Shown here piece after piece: positions 9,414 to 18,573 of a stretch of DNA of 53,483 bases. Origin of the DNA: CAYJLW01 sp964370965 (lineage in GTDB: Bacteria > Actinomycetota > Acidimicrobiia > UBA2766); assembly GCA_964370965.1 (NCBI GenBank), contig CAYJLW010000021.1:1-53483 (forward strand), in the 5' to 3' direction. Under the pieces are notes generated by a model. It was not told where the DNA came from, did no database searches, and worked only from the letters and a program-made list of their open reading frames with translations. The translations under genes were made by a program, and so were the position numbers. Each line of letters opens with the position of its first letter. Position 1 is the first letter of the stretch.

Positions 9414-11510
9414 GTGACAGCCGGGAGGCCCGTGACCCGAGACCGAGACGCCGAGACGCCCGAGCCGGCGCGCCCCGCGCAGGGGGCCGCTCGGCCCCGG
9501 CCCCCGCGGCGGCGGGGGGTGGCGCCTGTCGTCGCCCTGGCCCTGTTGGGCGCTGTGCCCGTGGTGGCGTGGGCCCCGTACGCGGCGGCACGCCGGGCGC
9601 CCTCCTTCGACGGGGCGCTCCAGCGGGGCGCCGCCCTGTTCGGCGTGCGCTTCCGGGGGGGCGAGGCCCGCTTCGGCCTTCTCGCCCCCCGGGCGGCCAG
9701 CGCCGCGCTCGTGGGGGAGTTCAACGCCTGGGACTGCTCCCGGCACCCCATGCGGGAGAGCCCCTGGTTCGACACGTCCGTCTGGACCCTGGACGTACCC
9801 GCCGCTCTCGTGGAGGGGGAGCCCTACGCGTACTGCCTCGACGGCAGCCGCCTCGTCGCGGACCCGTTCTCGCGGCGACTGAGTCGGCGGTACCCGGAAC
9901 GGAACTGGGTCGTCTCCGTCGCCGAGCGGCCCCCGCGGCGCCGCCCGGCGACGCGGTGGGTGCCGCCCCGGCTCGGCGACGCCACGCTGATCTACGAGCT
10001 CGACGTGCGCACGTTTACGCTCGGCCATCCCGGTGTGCCCTCCGCGGAGCAGGGCACGTACCGGGGGATCCTCCGGCGGGCGGAGGAGCTCAGGGCCCTC
10101 TCGGTCGACTACGTCGAGCTCGCGCCGCTGGCGCCCCAGCCCTTCGAGCTCTGCGACGGCGACGTGGTGGGCGTCGTCACGAGCACCTCCGCTCAGGCCC
10201 CGTTGTGCGACGGGGGCCGCGGCGGGGGCGGGGGCGGGGCCGTGGCCCTGTGGGGCTACTCCCCGGTGGGGGTCCTTCCCACCGACGACGCGCGCGGCAC
10301 CGCCGGAGATCTCCGGGAGGTGATCGCCGGACTGCATGACGCCGGGATCGGGGTCGTCCTCGACGTCGTCCTCACCCACTTGGCGCCGGAGGCGTCGGTG
10401 CCGCGGGACGTGGACGAGACCCTGTACCTCGACAACGACGGGAACGGCCGCCTCGACCTCTCCCCCGGAGACCAGAGCGGGTACGGGCCCGCCGTGGCGC
10501 TCTGGCGCCTCCCGGCCGCCGTCCTCGTCCACCATGCGTTGGAGACCCTCGTCGAGGACTTCGGGGTGGACGGCTTCCGCATCGACGGCGTGCATCTCGC
10601 CGGGCAGCGTTCGGCCGGCGCCCTGCTGGACGTGGTGGGGAGCCTGCGGCGGCGTCGCCCGCACGTGCGCTGGATCATCGAGCATCTGCCTCCGCGGACC
10701 GAGTACGACCGGGAGGGCCTGCACCAGTGGGACCCGGCCCTGTCCGGCGCCGTGGCCGGGCTCGTCGCCGGGTCTGCCGCGCGGCGAGGTGCCGCCCTGC
10801 GGGCCTGGGGCCGCCTGGCGGGATGCGGGCCGGACGCGCCCGCCCCCCGGGTGCACTACGGCGCCTCCCACGACGAGGACGCCGTCGCCCGCGTGGCGGC
10901 ACGGGCCCAGGGTCCCGACGCGTCCCGGCGCCTCCAGATGACGGCGGCGCTGCTCGCCTACCTCACCCCGGGGCCCCACATGCTCGGGGCCGGCGAGGAG
11001 GCCGGTCTGGCCCGCAAGGGCGCGCCGGCCACGAGGGGTTTCGCCGAGCCCCTCGCCTGGGGGGCCGCCGACGCGGGCGTCTTCGCCGCGTACGTCGCGC
11101 TGGGCCGCCTGCTGCGTGACGGTGAGGGCGGACGGCGCCGGGGTTGCGTCCGGGCCCTCGGGCGGCTGCCGGGGGCGGGCCCGTCGCTCGCGGTGTCGGT
11201 GCGGGTCCCGGGCCCCGAGGGCCGGGACCGCGACCTCGTGGCCGTCGTGAACCTCTCGTCCCGCGCGCACGCCCCGGTCCCGGCCCGGCTCCGGGCGGGG
11301 GCCGCGCTCGTCTGGTCCACGGCGGCGGGCGGGCGGTGCCGCCCCGCCGGCTGCCCTGACCGGGTGGAGCCCTTCGGCGCCCGCCTCTTCTCCGGCGGTG
11401 CTGCGCTCCCAGAACGGGTGTCGTCCCGGAAGCGAATCGACAGAAAGGAGGACGGGGCCGCCGGCGCGACGGGCGCGGCGCCCCGCACCAGCCATGATCG
11501 GAACAGGTAG
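9414..11510 (+). CDS. Membrane-anchored GH13 alpha-glucan-active protein with CBM48-like domain
   Basis: 698 residues. A positively charged tail and one hydrophobic helix (about 35-55) would anchor the protein with its body outside. Residues about 75-150 resemble a CBM48/isoamylase N domain (FGLLAPRAASAALVGEFNAWD). A GH13 barrel follows: region I DVVLTH (317-322), region II GFRID with the expected nucleophile Asp391, region III WIIEH with the acid/base Glu423, and region IV SHDED (485-489). All catalytic residues seem present, so it is probably active on alpha-1,4 or alpha-1,6 glucan; branching, debranching and trehalohydrolase activities cannot be told apart here. GH13 enzymes of this layout are normally cytoplasmic, so the anchor is unusual. 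The GTG start lies 3 bases after the GT2 stop, and the gene overlaps the alpha-galactosidase gene by 17 bases. The last 30 residues are a charged tail. Confidence 0.8.
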   Translation: MTAGRPVTRDRDAETPEPARPAQGAARPRPPRRRGVAPVVALALLGAVPVVAWAPYAAARRAPSFDGALQRGAALFGVRFRGGEARFGLLAPRAASAALVGEFNAWDCSRHPMRESPWFDTSVWTLDVPAALVEGEPYAYCLDGSRLVADPFSRRLSRRYPERNWVVSVAERPPRRRPATRWVPPRLGDATLIYELDVRTFTLGHPGVPSAEQGTYRGILRRAEELRALSVDYVELAPLAPQPFELCDGDVVGVVTSTSAQAPLCDGGRGGGGGGAVALWGYSPVGVLPTDDARGTAGDLREVIAGLHDAGIGVVLDVVLTHLAPEASVPRDVDETLYLDNDGNGRLDLSPGDQSGYGPAVALWRLPAAVLVHHALETLVEDFGVDGFRIDGVHLAGQRSAGALLDVVGSLRRRRPHVRWIIEHLPPRTEYDREGLHQWDPALSGAVAGLVAGSAARRGAALRAWGRLAGCGPDAPAPRVHYGASHDEDAVARVAARAQGPDASRRLQMTAALLAYLTPGPHMLGAGEEAGLARKGAPATRGFAEPLAWGAADAGVFAAYVALGRLLRDGEGGRRRGCVRALGRLPGAGPSLAVSVRVPGPEGRDRDLVAVVNLSSRAHAPVPARLRAGAALVWSTAAGGRCRPAGCPDRVEPFGARLFSGGAALPERVSSRKRIDRKEDGAAGATGAAPRTSHDRNR

Positions 11511-13233
11511 ACGTCCCACGGTCGAAGTCGTCCTCGCGGACGGCGGTGTGTTCACGGCGCCCGCGGAGGAGCCGGGGGAGTACGGCCTCGGCCCGTTCTC
11601 CGTGGAGTTGGCGCCCGGTGAGGGGGGTTTGGCGTGGGCGGTGACGAACAGGTTCCACCGCCCGTTGGCGTTGCGTGCGGTGCGCGTCAGCGAGGAGGCG
11701 AGAGCCGGTGAGCGGGTGCGTCTGTTCCGCAACGGCTACCAGTCGTGGTCCCGCAGTGGCCTCGCCGTCCTCGGGGCGGACGAGGACCCGTCCCGGCGGC
11801 CCGACGTGCCGGAGTGGCTGCGGGGGATGTGGCATGCCGACGCCGACGTGGCGGCGGCGGGCGAGCTCCGCTCGGAGCTCGTCACGGTCGTGGACTTCGG
11901 CACCGGCGACCCGTACCTCGCCCTCGGGTTCCTCGGCGGCGCCGACCACGACGGCACGATCCGGCTCCGCCGCCCGGAGCCGGGTGCCGGGGCCGTCACC
12001 GTGGTCGCGGAGGCCTTCCTGGGCGGCGCCGTGCTCGCCCCCGGGGAGCGGCGTGCCCTCCACCCTGTCCGCACGGAACGGGGCGAGGATCCCGCCCCCC
12101 TCCTGGAGAGGTGGGCCGACCGCTTCGGCACCGCCGCGGGGGCCCGCACATCGGCCCCGTACCAGCTCGGCTGGTCCTCCTGGTACCACTACTTCGGGGC
12201 AGTGACCGAGGCCGACCTCGACGCCAACCTGGCCGTGGCGGGGGACTGGCCTTTCGACCTGTTCCAGCTCGACGACGGCTACCAGAGCGCCATCGGCGAC
12301 TGGCTGAGCACGAACGAGCGGTTCCCCTCCCCGCTGCAGGCGATCGCGGGACGGGTGGCCGCCGCCGGCCTCACGCCGGGGATCTGGCTCGCCCCCTTCC
12401 TGGCCGGCCCCGACTCCACCCTCGTCGCCGCGCACCCCGACTGGCCGGCGCGCACGGCCGACGGTGCCGAGGCGCTCCTCGGGATGTGGAACCCCGGTTG
12501 GGGCGGCCCCACCCACGCCCTGGACACGACCCGTGAGGACGTCCTCGCCCACATCGAGGCGGTCGCCGCCGAGCTCGCCGCCGCCGGCTTCCCGTACCTG
12601 AAGCTCGACTTCACCTACGCCCCCTCGCTGCCCGGCCTCTACGCCGACCCGTCCCGGACTCCGGCGCAGCGGGTGCGGGCGGGGCTCGACGCCGTGCGGA
12701 GGGGGGCCGGCGAGGCGGCCTTCCTGCTCGGCTGCGGCTGCCCCCTCGGCCCTGCCGTGGGTGTCGTGGACGGGATGCGCATCGGCACCGACGTGGCCCC
12801 GTACTGGGCGCCCACCTGGTCGGTGCCCGGCTACGAGGAGGAATCCGTCTCCACCCGGAACGCCTGGCGGAACACGCTCACGCGGAGCTTCATGCACCGC
12901 CGCCTCTGGGTGAACGACCCGGACTGCGTCATGCTGCGCACCAAGGAGACCGACCTCGACGAGGGGGCGGTGCGGGCGTGGGCGCTGGGCGCGGGCGTGT
13001 CGGGCGGGACGCTGGTCGTCTCCGACGACCTCGCCCTCCTCGGCCCCGAGGCCGCCGCCCTTCTGGGGGAGGCGGCCACCGTCGGCCACGAGGTGGACCT
13101 GGCGGCCCGCCAGGGACGCACCCCCCGCTGCGACGACCTCTTCGAGCGGGCCACCCCGGGGCGCCTCAGCGCCGGACGCTGGCGCCTCGTCGCCGACCCC
13201 GACGTCCCCGCAGCGGAGCTGTCCCGGGTCTGA
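11494..13233 (+). CDS. Alpha-galactosidase, GH36 family
   Basis: 579 residues from the ATG at 11494, which lies inside the end of the GH13 gene. A beta-sandwich N-terminal domain (about 1-215) precedes a (beta/alpha)8 barrel beginning YQLGWSSWYHYFG. GH36/GH27 signatures are present: FQLDDGYQ (258-264), KLDF with the nucleophile Asp372, and RIGTDVAPYW with the acid/base Asp433. There is no signal peptide, so it should act in the cytoplasm on alpha-galactosides. An AAAGGAGG at 11444-11451 is 42 bases from the ATG and may not be its ribosome site; translation is more likely coupled to the upstream gene. It ends the plus-strand run that starts at 6442; the island palindrome begins about 85 bases after the stop. 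Confidence 0.85.
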   Translation: MIGTGRRPTVEVVLADGGVFTAPAEEPGEYGLGPFSVELAPGEGGLAWAVTNRFHRPLALRAVRVSEEARAGERVRLFRNGYQSWSRSGLAVLGADEDPSRRPDVPEWLRGMWHADADVAAAGELRSELVTVVDFGTGDPYLALGFLGGADHDGTIRLRRPEPGAGAVTVVAEAFLGGAVLAPGERRALHPVRTERGEDPAPLLERWADRFGTAAGARTSAPYQLGWSSWYHYFGAVTEADLDANLAVAGDWPFDLFQLDDGYQSAIGDWLSTNERFPSPLQAIAGRVAAAGLTPGIWLAPFLAGPDSTLVAAHPDWPARTADGAEALLGMWNPGWGGPTHALDTTREDVLAHIEAVAAELAAAGFPYLKLDFTYAPSLPGLYADPSRTPAQRVRAGLDAVRRGAGEAAFLLGCGCPLGPAVGVVDGMRIGTDVAPYWAPTWSVPGYEEESVSTRNAWRNTLTRSFMHRRLWVNDPDCVMLRTKETDLDEGAVRAWALGAGVSGGTLVVSDDLALLGPEAAALLGEAATVGHEVDLAARQGRTPRCDDLFERATPGRLSAGRWRLVADPDVPAAELSRV

Positions 13234-13318
13234 GCTTCGAGCGGGTCGGAGTCGCCGAGCCCGCCGAGCCCGCCGAGGGTGGGGCGAGGGGCGAGGCGGG
13301 GGCGCCGGCCCCGCCCCC

Positions 13319-13372
13319 GAACGGTGTTCGCGTGCAGGATGTAACGGTGACGTTACGTTCTGCACGCGAACA
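13319..13372. repeat. Island-flanking palindrome, copy 1 (one outer arm truncated)
   Basis: TGTTCGCGTGCAG (13325-13337) and CTGCACGCGAACA (13360-13372) are perfect arms, with an inner pair GTAACG (13341-13346) / CGTTAC (13351-13356). The left flank GAACGGTG matches copy 2 at 18574-18631, but the matching right flank CCGTT is missing: the sequence changes directly into the damaged DUF1156 gene. It could be a transposon end, a recombination site or a bidirectional terminator. Confidence 0.8.
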
Positions 13373-13443
13373 GTCTCCCCCGGGCGACTTCCTGCGATCA
13401 TGGCGCTCGCCGAAGCGTTCGATCGCCCACGTTCTTTCAAGAA

Positions 13444-13669
13444 CGCCGCGTTCGGCCGCCTGGGCCTCCTCGGTGGGGAACTCCTCGGGGTGGGCGGAGG
13501 GGTCGTCGACCAACGGGCCGAAGAGCACCGCTCGGCACGCCGCCAGAGGCCGGCGCGCCCACCACAGGTGCAGGGTGGAGGGGTGGCCGTGGCGGATCGA
13601 CTTCTCCCGGGCGGCCTCCTTGTTGACGGCCTCCAGGGGGAGGGCGACCTCGATGAGCCTTTTCTTCAC
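13444..13669 (-). pseudogene. DUF1156 adenine-specific DNA methylase, N-terminal fragment only
   Basis: From a GTG at 13669 the protein reads MKKRLIEVALPLEAVNKEAA, then SIRHGHPSTLHLWWARRPLA and FPTEEAQ. This is the conserved N-terminus of DUF1156-type DNA methylases, which normally run to about 900 residues or more. Similarity fades after about 75 codons and the frame then runs into the palindrome at 13319-13372. All catalytic parts are missing, so the gene is dead. The break is within about 70 bases of the repeat, which suggests the repeat or its insertion caused the loss. DUF1156 methylases usually sit in defence loci with SNF2-type helicases and DUF499 ATPases. A broken helicase of the right type lies upstream in the same orientation at 16238-18456. 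Confidence 0.8.
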
Positions 13670-13796
13670 CGCCGCACCCCTGGGCCCCGGCCGTGGGTGC
13701 GGGGCAACTCGGGCCGGCCGAGGTCACGCCAGAGGTCCCTTCCTCCCCACATCCGCCGCAGCCTACCGGCCACGTGCGACAGGAACACGGGCACCG

Positions 13797-15440
13797 TCAC
13801 GGCGTGTCCCGGGCCAGCACATAGCGGGTGCCCCGCCGCTCGCCGTGGCGCTCGAGGCGCCCCGCCGCCACGAGGCGGGAGAGCAGGATGCGCGCCTCCG
13901 CGCGGTCGAGGCCGGTGCGCCCGCGCACGATGGCATTCGTCAGCGGTCCCTCCCTGGCCATCTCCAGGACCAAATCCGCGACATCGGTCCGGGTCATGCG
14001 CAACCCGGGGGGTGGCCCCAGCTCGGGGTTGACCCGGTACTCGGCACCGCCGCGCTCGCCTTCCTGCACGAGGAACCCGGCGTCGCGCAGCCGCTGCAGG
14101 GCGAGGCGGGCCGCCACGCTGTCGGCACCCAGGACCTCCCGTGCCCTGGAATTGGTGAGCACCTCACCCCGCGCCGCGGACACGAGCAGGAGGCGGTCGC
14201 GCGGGACGAGGTCTCCGCGCCCTTCGAGCTCCCCGACCCACGCCCGCTCGCCGGCGGTTACGGTGGCGGCGAGCCGCAGGGTGACGGTGACCGACGAGCC
14301 CTCGTCGGCGAACTCCGGCGGTTCCAGGAGGTGCGCCGCCATCTCGTCCTGCATGACGTCGACGCCACGGCCGGCGTCCTCGGCGAGCCCGAAGCGACGG
14401 AGGGTCCGGATGACGTCGACGTTGCGGGCGGCGTTCTGCTCCCGGATGTTCTCCACGGTCACCGGCTCGGGAAGGCCTCCCGGGGACGTCACGACGACAC
14501 GGTCGGGACGGATCTCGATGCGGACCGCGGTGCCCTTCGCCTCGTAGGAGCGGTGGGCGACGGCGTTCGCCACGGCCTCGCGCAGCACGACCTCGGGGAT
14601 ACGGGGCAGCTCGTGGCGGCGCAGGCCGAGCACGACGAGGTCGTGACCCACATCCTCGAGGACGAACGCCGTGGCCCGCTCCACCTGCTGGGGCAGCGGC
14701 CCCGTGATCTCCACCCGACGGTCGTAGTCGGGGCCTTCCCCCCGGTAGCGGAACACCTCGACGTAGGTCTTGCCGAGCACCTTCCGCGGCTCGGGCAGGA
14801 GGTACAGGGCACCGGCCACCGTGAGGCGGTCTCCCCCCCCGGAGGCATCGACAAGATGGTGCTCCCGGAGACGCTCTTCGACGTTCCCGTCGCTCCACGA
14901 CCAAGCGTCCGTCACCGCCTGTAGGAGGTGCGGTTCGACGGCGTCGAGCGTGACCTCGATGGGGGTGGTCTCGAACCGTTGCAGGGAGCGGCGCGAGACG
15001 AACTCGGTGAGCTCGCCGCCGACCAGCGCACGGTTCGACGCCCCGCGCCGCACGAGCAGCCGTCCGTCGCCGAGCTGCGCGAACCCCTCGACACGCCGGT
15101 CGATCGAGACGACCGTCACGATCCGGTCGCCGACCGTGAGTGGCTGGATCTCATATCGCCCCGGGTCGTGGATCACGCTCAGGAGCACGTGCAGCTCCGC
15201 TTCGCGCTCGCCGCTGAGAGAGAAGCCCTTCACCGTCCCCGTGTTGGTCACCCCGAGCAGCAACACCCCGCCGTCGTCGTTGGAGAAGGCCACGACCGTC
15301 TGGGCTATCTCCTTGCGCGAGAAGCCCTCCTTGAACTCGACGAAGCGGCCCTCGCCGGTGAACTCCCGCGCGAAGTCCGCCGGTGTCAGGACAAGGGGTC
15401 GGGGTCGGCCGCCCCGAGGGTGGAACAGAGGATATGACAT
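13797..15440 (-). CDS. AlbA_2/Schlafen-type DNA-binding protein with ATP-binding-like domain and winged helices
   Basis: 547 residues from the ATG at 15440 (CCGGAG about 9 bases upstream); an ATG at 15479 is possible but less likely. The N-terminal domain (about 30-120) carries the AlbA_2 pattern FVEFKEGF, then EIAQTVVAFSNDDGGVLLLG. A middle region with LREAVANAVAHRSYEAKG and GRGVDVMQDEM resembles the HATPase_c_4 domain that usually follows AlbA_2. The C-terminus has two stretches that look like winged helix-turn-helix motifs (around residues 420-475 and 490-540). Such proteins are often transcription regulators or defence accessories. A perfect 15-bp inverted repeat overlaps both possible start codons, which fits autoregulation. 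It is intact, while its neighbours for DUF1156 and the helicase are broken. Confidence 0.8.
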   Translation of the reverse strand: MSYPLFHPRGGRPRPLVLTPADFAREFTGEGRFVEFKEGFSRKEIAQTVVAFSNDDGGVLLLGVTNTGTVKGFSLSGEREAELHVLLSVIHDPGRYEIQPLTVGDRIVTVVSIDRRVEGFAQLGDGRLLVRRGASNRALVGGELTEFVSRRSLQRFETTPIEVTLDAVEPHLLQAVTDAWSWSDGNVEERLREHHLVDASGGGDRLTVAGALYLLPEPRKVLGKTYVEVFRYRGEGPDYDRRVEITGPLPQQVERATAFVLEDVGHDLVVLGLRRHELPRIPEVVLREAVANAVAHRSYEAKGTAVRIEIRPDRVVVTSPGGLPEPVTVENIREQNAARNVDVIRTLRRFGLAEDAGRGVDVMQDEMAAHLLEPPEFADEGSSVTVTLRLAATVTAGERAWVGELEGRGDLVPRDRLLLVSAARGEVLTNSRAREVLGADSVAARLALQRLRDAGFLVQEGERGGAEYRVNPELGPPPGLRMTRTDVADLVLEMAREGPLTNAIVRGRTGLDRAEARILLSRLVAAGRLERHGERRGTRYVLARDTP

Positions 15441-15480
15441 ACTTGTTCTCCGGGTATCACGCCCAAACAAGTATGTCATA
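15433..15480. promoter_or_regulatory. Perfect 15-bp inverted repeat over the start of the AlbA_2 gene
   Basis: TATGACATACTTGTT (15433-15447) and AACAAGTATGTCATA (15466-15480) are exact reverse complements with an 18-base spacer. The arms contain both candidate start codons of the minus-strand AlbA_2 gene and are A+T-rich in a very G+C-rich region. It is most likely an operator bound by that gene's own winged-helix or AlbA_2 domains. On RNA it could also sequester the ribosome site. Confidence 0.75.
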
Positions 15481-15541
15481 ACTCATTCTGACCGGGGTCG
15501 CCCTACCCGAGCCCGAAGGTTTCTGCACCCCTTGCCCACGA

Positions 15542-15919
15542 CTACAGCGCGACGAGGTGGATGCCCGGGTCGAGCCGGCGGAGGTCGTCGGGGTCGGATG
15601 TGACGACCTGCTGGTCGTGGCGACGAGCGCAGATCACGACGTGGGCGTCCGTGACGTCCGACGTTCCGCTCGCCGCCAGCAGTCTGCCCACGTTCGTCGC
15701 CTCCACCCGGTCGAGGGCCACGACATCGGTCGTCGGCTGACGGATCAGGCGCGCGAGACGCACCTGGCGCTCCGGACGACGGACGGCCTGCGCGAGCGCC
15801 GTGGCAGGCACGGTGACACGGGAGCTCCTCGCGGCTGCCCGCGCCAGCAGCACGATCACGCGGCGATCGTTGCGATCCAGGGCAATGAGGCCTCCGGCGT
15901 CCAGAGTGATGCCGGGCAT
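15542..15919 (-). CDS. vapC: PIN-domain toxin, VapC-like
   Basis: 125 residues. ITLDAGGLIALDRNDRR at the start places the first PIN acidic residue at Asp7. Further on are TSDVTDAHVVICARR and VVTSDPDDLRRL, the usual C-terminal PIN acidic positions. The second PIN acidic residue, often a Glu near residue 40, is not obvious. PIN toxins are Mg-dependent ribonucleases that cut tRNA or rRNA. The start ATG shares the ATGA overlap with the antitoxin stop. Longer upstream starts would run through the antitoxin gene and are not needed. Confidence 0.8.
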   Translation of the reverse strand: MPGITLDAGGLIALDRNDRRVIVLLARAAARSSRVTVPATALAQAVRRPERQVRLARLIRQPTTDVVALDRVEATNVGRLLAASGTSDVTDAHVVICARRHDQQVVTSDPDDLRRLDPGIHLVAL

Positions 15920-16179
15920 CAGGCCGCCGGCCGTTTGCGTCGTTTCCTCACGCCGAGAGCCTCGTCGGCCCACTCCTTCTCGTCGGCGGACAACGGACCG
16001 CCGGTCTCCTCGAGGGCCTCGGCCAGGAGGGCGCCCCATCCGGCGACGTCGTCGAGGGCGACGCCCACGGCATGGCGTACGAATCCCGACACGTTGGACG
16101 CCTTCCGGGCCTCGACGAGAGCCTGGATCGCCTCGACCTGTTCCTCCGGGAGCGTGACAGTGACCTTCTTCGATGCCAT
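15919..16179 (-). CDS. vapB: Ribbon-helix-helix antitoxin, VapB-like
   Basis: 86 residues from MASKKVTVTLPEEQVEAIQA. The first 50 residues have the strand-helix-helix pattern of RHH DNA-binding antitoxins, including SNVSGFVRHAV. The basic tail RKRRKRPAA would contact the toxin or DNA. An ATG 12 bases upstream is also possible, but GGAG is too close to it. It forms an overlapping pair with the PIN toxin and probably represses its own promoter. The pair lies between the broken helicase and the AlbA_2 gene. Confidence 0.8.
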   Translation of the reverse strand: MASKKVTVTLPEEQVEAIQALVEARKASNVSGFVRHAVGVALDDVAGWGALLAEALEETGGPLSADEKEWADEALGVRKRRKRPAA

Positions 16180-16237
16180 ACCGGTTACCATACTCCGCCC
16201 GGCCATCGCGGGCCTCGCGCTCCCGGTCGGCCGCCGT

Positions 16238-18456
16238 TCACGACGGCGGCCCGGCCTCGGCCCAGAGCTTCGTCCAGTTGAAGGTGCGGGCGGTCTCGGC
16301 GAAGTGGATGCCGCTGTCGAGGCCGGCGAAGGCGTGGCGGAGGTAGCGGACCCGTGTGCTGTCGTCGTCGGCGACCTCGACGAGGGCGAGGACGTGGCGG
16401 TCGGGGCTGTTGAGGCCGAAGAGGATCTCGTCGCGGGTCACCGTGACGGCGGGGGCGTCGGCGACCCGGCCCTTCACCTCCGCGAAGAGGACGCGGCCGT
16501 CGGCGGTGAGGCTGCGCACGTCGAAGCCCGGGTTGTTGTGCGGCATCTCGTGCGGGGCGCGGCCGAGGGAGGTCTCGGCGGCGAGGACGGCGGCGACGGC
16601 GAGGCGTTCCACGCGGGCGGTCTCCCGGGCGTGGACGGCGACGGCTTGGTCGTCGCCGCCGTCCGGGGAGGCGAGGAGGCCGGCGGGGACGACGAGGGCG
16701 GCACCGGCGACGACCGGGGGCAGGGCCGAGAGCTGCATCTCCTGTTCCAGCTCGGCGAGGCGGGCCCCGAGACGGCCGGCGAGCTCGTCTGCGCGACGGG
16801 CGGCCTTCGTGGCGTTCGCGGGGTCGCCCTTGCCGGCGTCGGACTCGAGGCGGAGCTGCGCGGCGCGGCTGTCCCAGAAGTCGATCTCGCGCTGCAGCCG
16901 TTCCCGCACCGCGGCCCGGACCTTCTCCACCCGGGCGACGGTGCGGGAACGGACCGTGTCGAGGTGGCGGGGCACGGCGAACTCGATCGCGGCCCCCAGG
17001 GCCCGGGCCTCCACGTCGGTACGGGTGGCGACGCCGAGGGCGGCCGTGTCGAGACGGGCGAGCTCGTCTGCGGTCGGCGGGCGGAGGTCGAGGTACGGGG
17101 CGACCCCGGCGTCCCGGGGGGCGCCCGCGTCGGCGAGCTCCACGAACTCGAAGCGGCGGCTCACGACGTGCAGGCCGCCGTGGGCGAGGGGCCGGCCGTC
17201 GGCGACGGCGTGCTCCAGGTACACCAGGACACGCGGGTCCGCGCCGGGGTCGGTGTCGTCCACGAGCACGGCGCCCTGCTGGAGGAGCTTGCCGTGGCGC
17301 TCCACGACGAGGTCGAGGACCGACTCCAGGAGCGGGTGCCCGGGCGCCACGAGCTCCGCGGGGGGTTCGCCGGCGGGGCGCAGAAGGTGGCGCTCGAAAC
17401 AGATCCGCTCGTACGCGGCGAGCACGGGGGCGCCGGCGCCGATGAACCGGTCGCGGTTACGGACTTCGAGCGGGACACGGGTGAGCTCGAAACGGCCCCT
17501 TCGCCATGCGCCGCATGAGGTCGTCGACGTCCGCCACATGGACACCGTCACGGAAGCGGCCCTCGAAACGGTCGGCGTCGAGCAGCGCCATGAAGAGCTG
17601 AAAGTCCTCCTCCTTGCCGTTGTGGGGCGTGGCCGTCATCAACAGGAGGTGGCGGGTCACGCCCCCGAGGAGCCGCCCCAGGCGGTAGCGCTTCGTCTCC
17701 TGCACCTCGGCGCCGTACCAGTGCGCTGCCATCCGGTGCGCCTCGTCCACGACCACGAGGTCCCAGTCCGTCGCCGCGAGGCGCTCCTGGACGTGCTCGT
17801 TGCGGGCGAGGTGGTCGAGACGAGCGATGAGGAGGTTGCGCTCGCCGAAGGGGTTGCCCGTACGGGAGGCCTCCACCATGTCGGCCGTCACGAGGTCGAA
17901 GGCGAGACCGAACTTCTCCGCCAGCTCGTCCTGCCACTGGGTCACGAGGCCGCCGGGCGCCACGACCAGGCAGCGGTGCACGTCTCCCCGGAGCGCGAGC
18001 TCCTTTACGAGGAGGCCCGCCATGATGGTCTTGCCCGCCCCGGCGTCGTCCGCGAGGAGGAACCGCAACGGCTGGCGGGCCAGCATCTCGCCGTAGACCG
18101 CCTGGATCTGGTGGGGCAACGGCTCCAGCACGCTCAGGTGCACCGCCAACATCGGGTCGAAGAGGTACGCGAGGCGGATCCGGCGGGCCTCGGACGCCGA
18201 GGCGGAACAGATGGCCGTCGGCGTCGAAGGACCACGCCCGCCCAGGGGCCTCCACCGTCAGGGACGCCTCGTCGTCCCGGTACAGGAGCCGTTCGCCCGG
18301 GCGGCCGTCCGGCGTGCGGTACGTGAGCGTGACCGCCTGCGTGCCGTGCCACTCCACGGCACGCACCTCCACGGCCGCGCCCGCCAGCACCCCCCGGACC
18401 ACGGCCCCGGGAGTGAGGTCCTCCAACCTGGCGCTCGCCCTGCCCGCTTCCCCCAC
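16238..18456 (-). pseudogene. SNF2-type helicase with C-terminal DUF3883-like region; frameshifted and internally deleted
   Basis: Three frames together give one helicase. From a GTG at 18456 the N-terminal domain starts with ARLEDLTPGAVVRGVLAG. One extra G near 18194-18201 (FRLG instead of FRLASEARR) moves the rest to a second frame. That frame has the Walker A motif DDAGAGKT, the box VVDEAHRM and the motif III-like LLMTATPHNG. At about 17505-17520, after DDLMRRMAK, the sequence jumps to a third frame at RGRFELTRVPLEVRNRDRF. The whole second RecA domain, by family layout several hundred residues, is absent. The remaining C-terminus contains a long coiled coil and the DUF3883-like nuclease-fold pattern NNPGFDVRSL / VLFAEVKGR. 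The protein cannot be a working helicase. Relatives belong to DISARM-like or DUF499/DUF1156 defence loci. Confidence 0.85.
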
Positions 18457-18573
18457 GTGCCGCGCTCCCTCCCGGCCCCAGGGCCTCTGCTCGTGCGACG
18501 GAATCGTAGCGGGGGGCTGCGGCGGCTTTCGGGGGGTGGGGCGGGGCCGGGACGGGGGCGACTCGACTCCACG

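Noticed and set aside
13234..13318. Short CCGAGCCCG tandem triplet after the alpha-galactosidase gene
   Set aside because: Three 9-base copies in GC-rich DNA are too weak to call a functional repeat.
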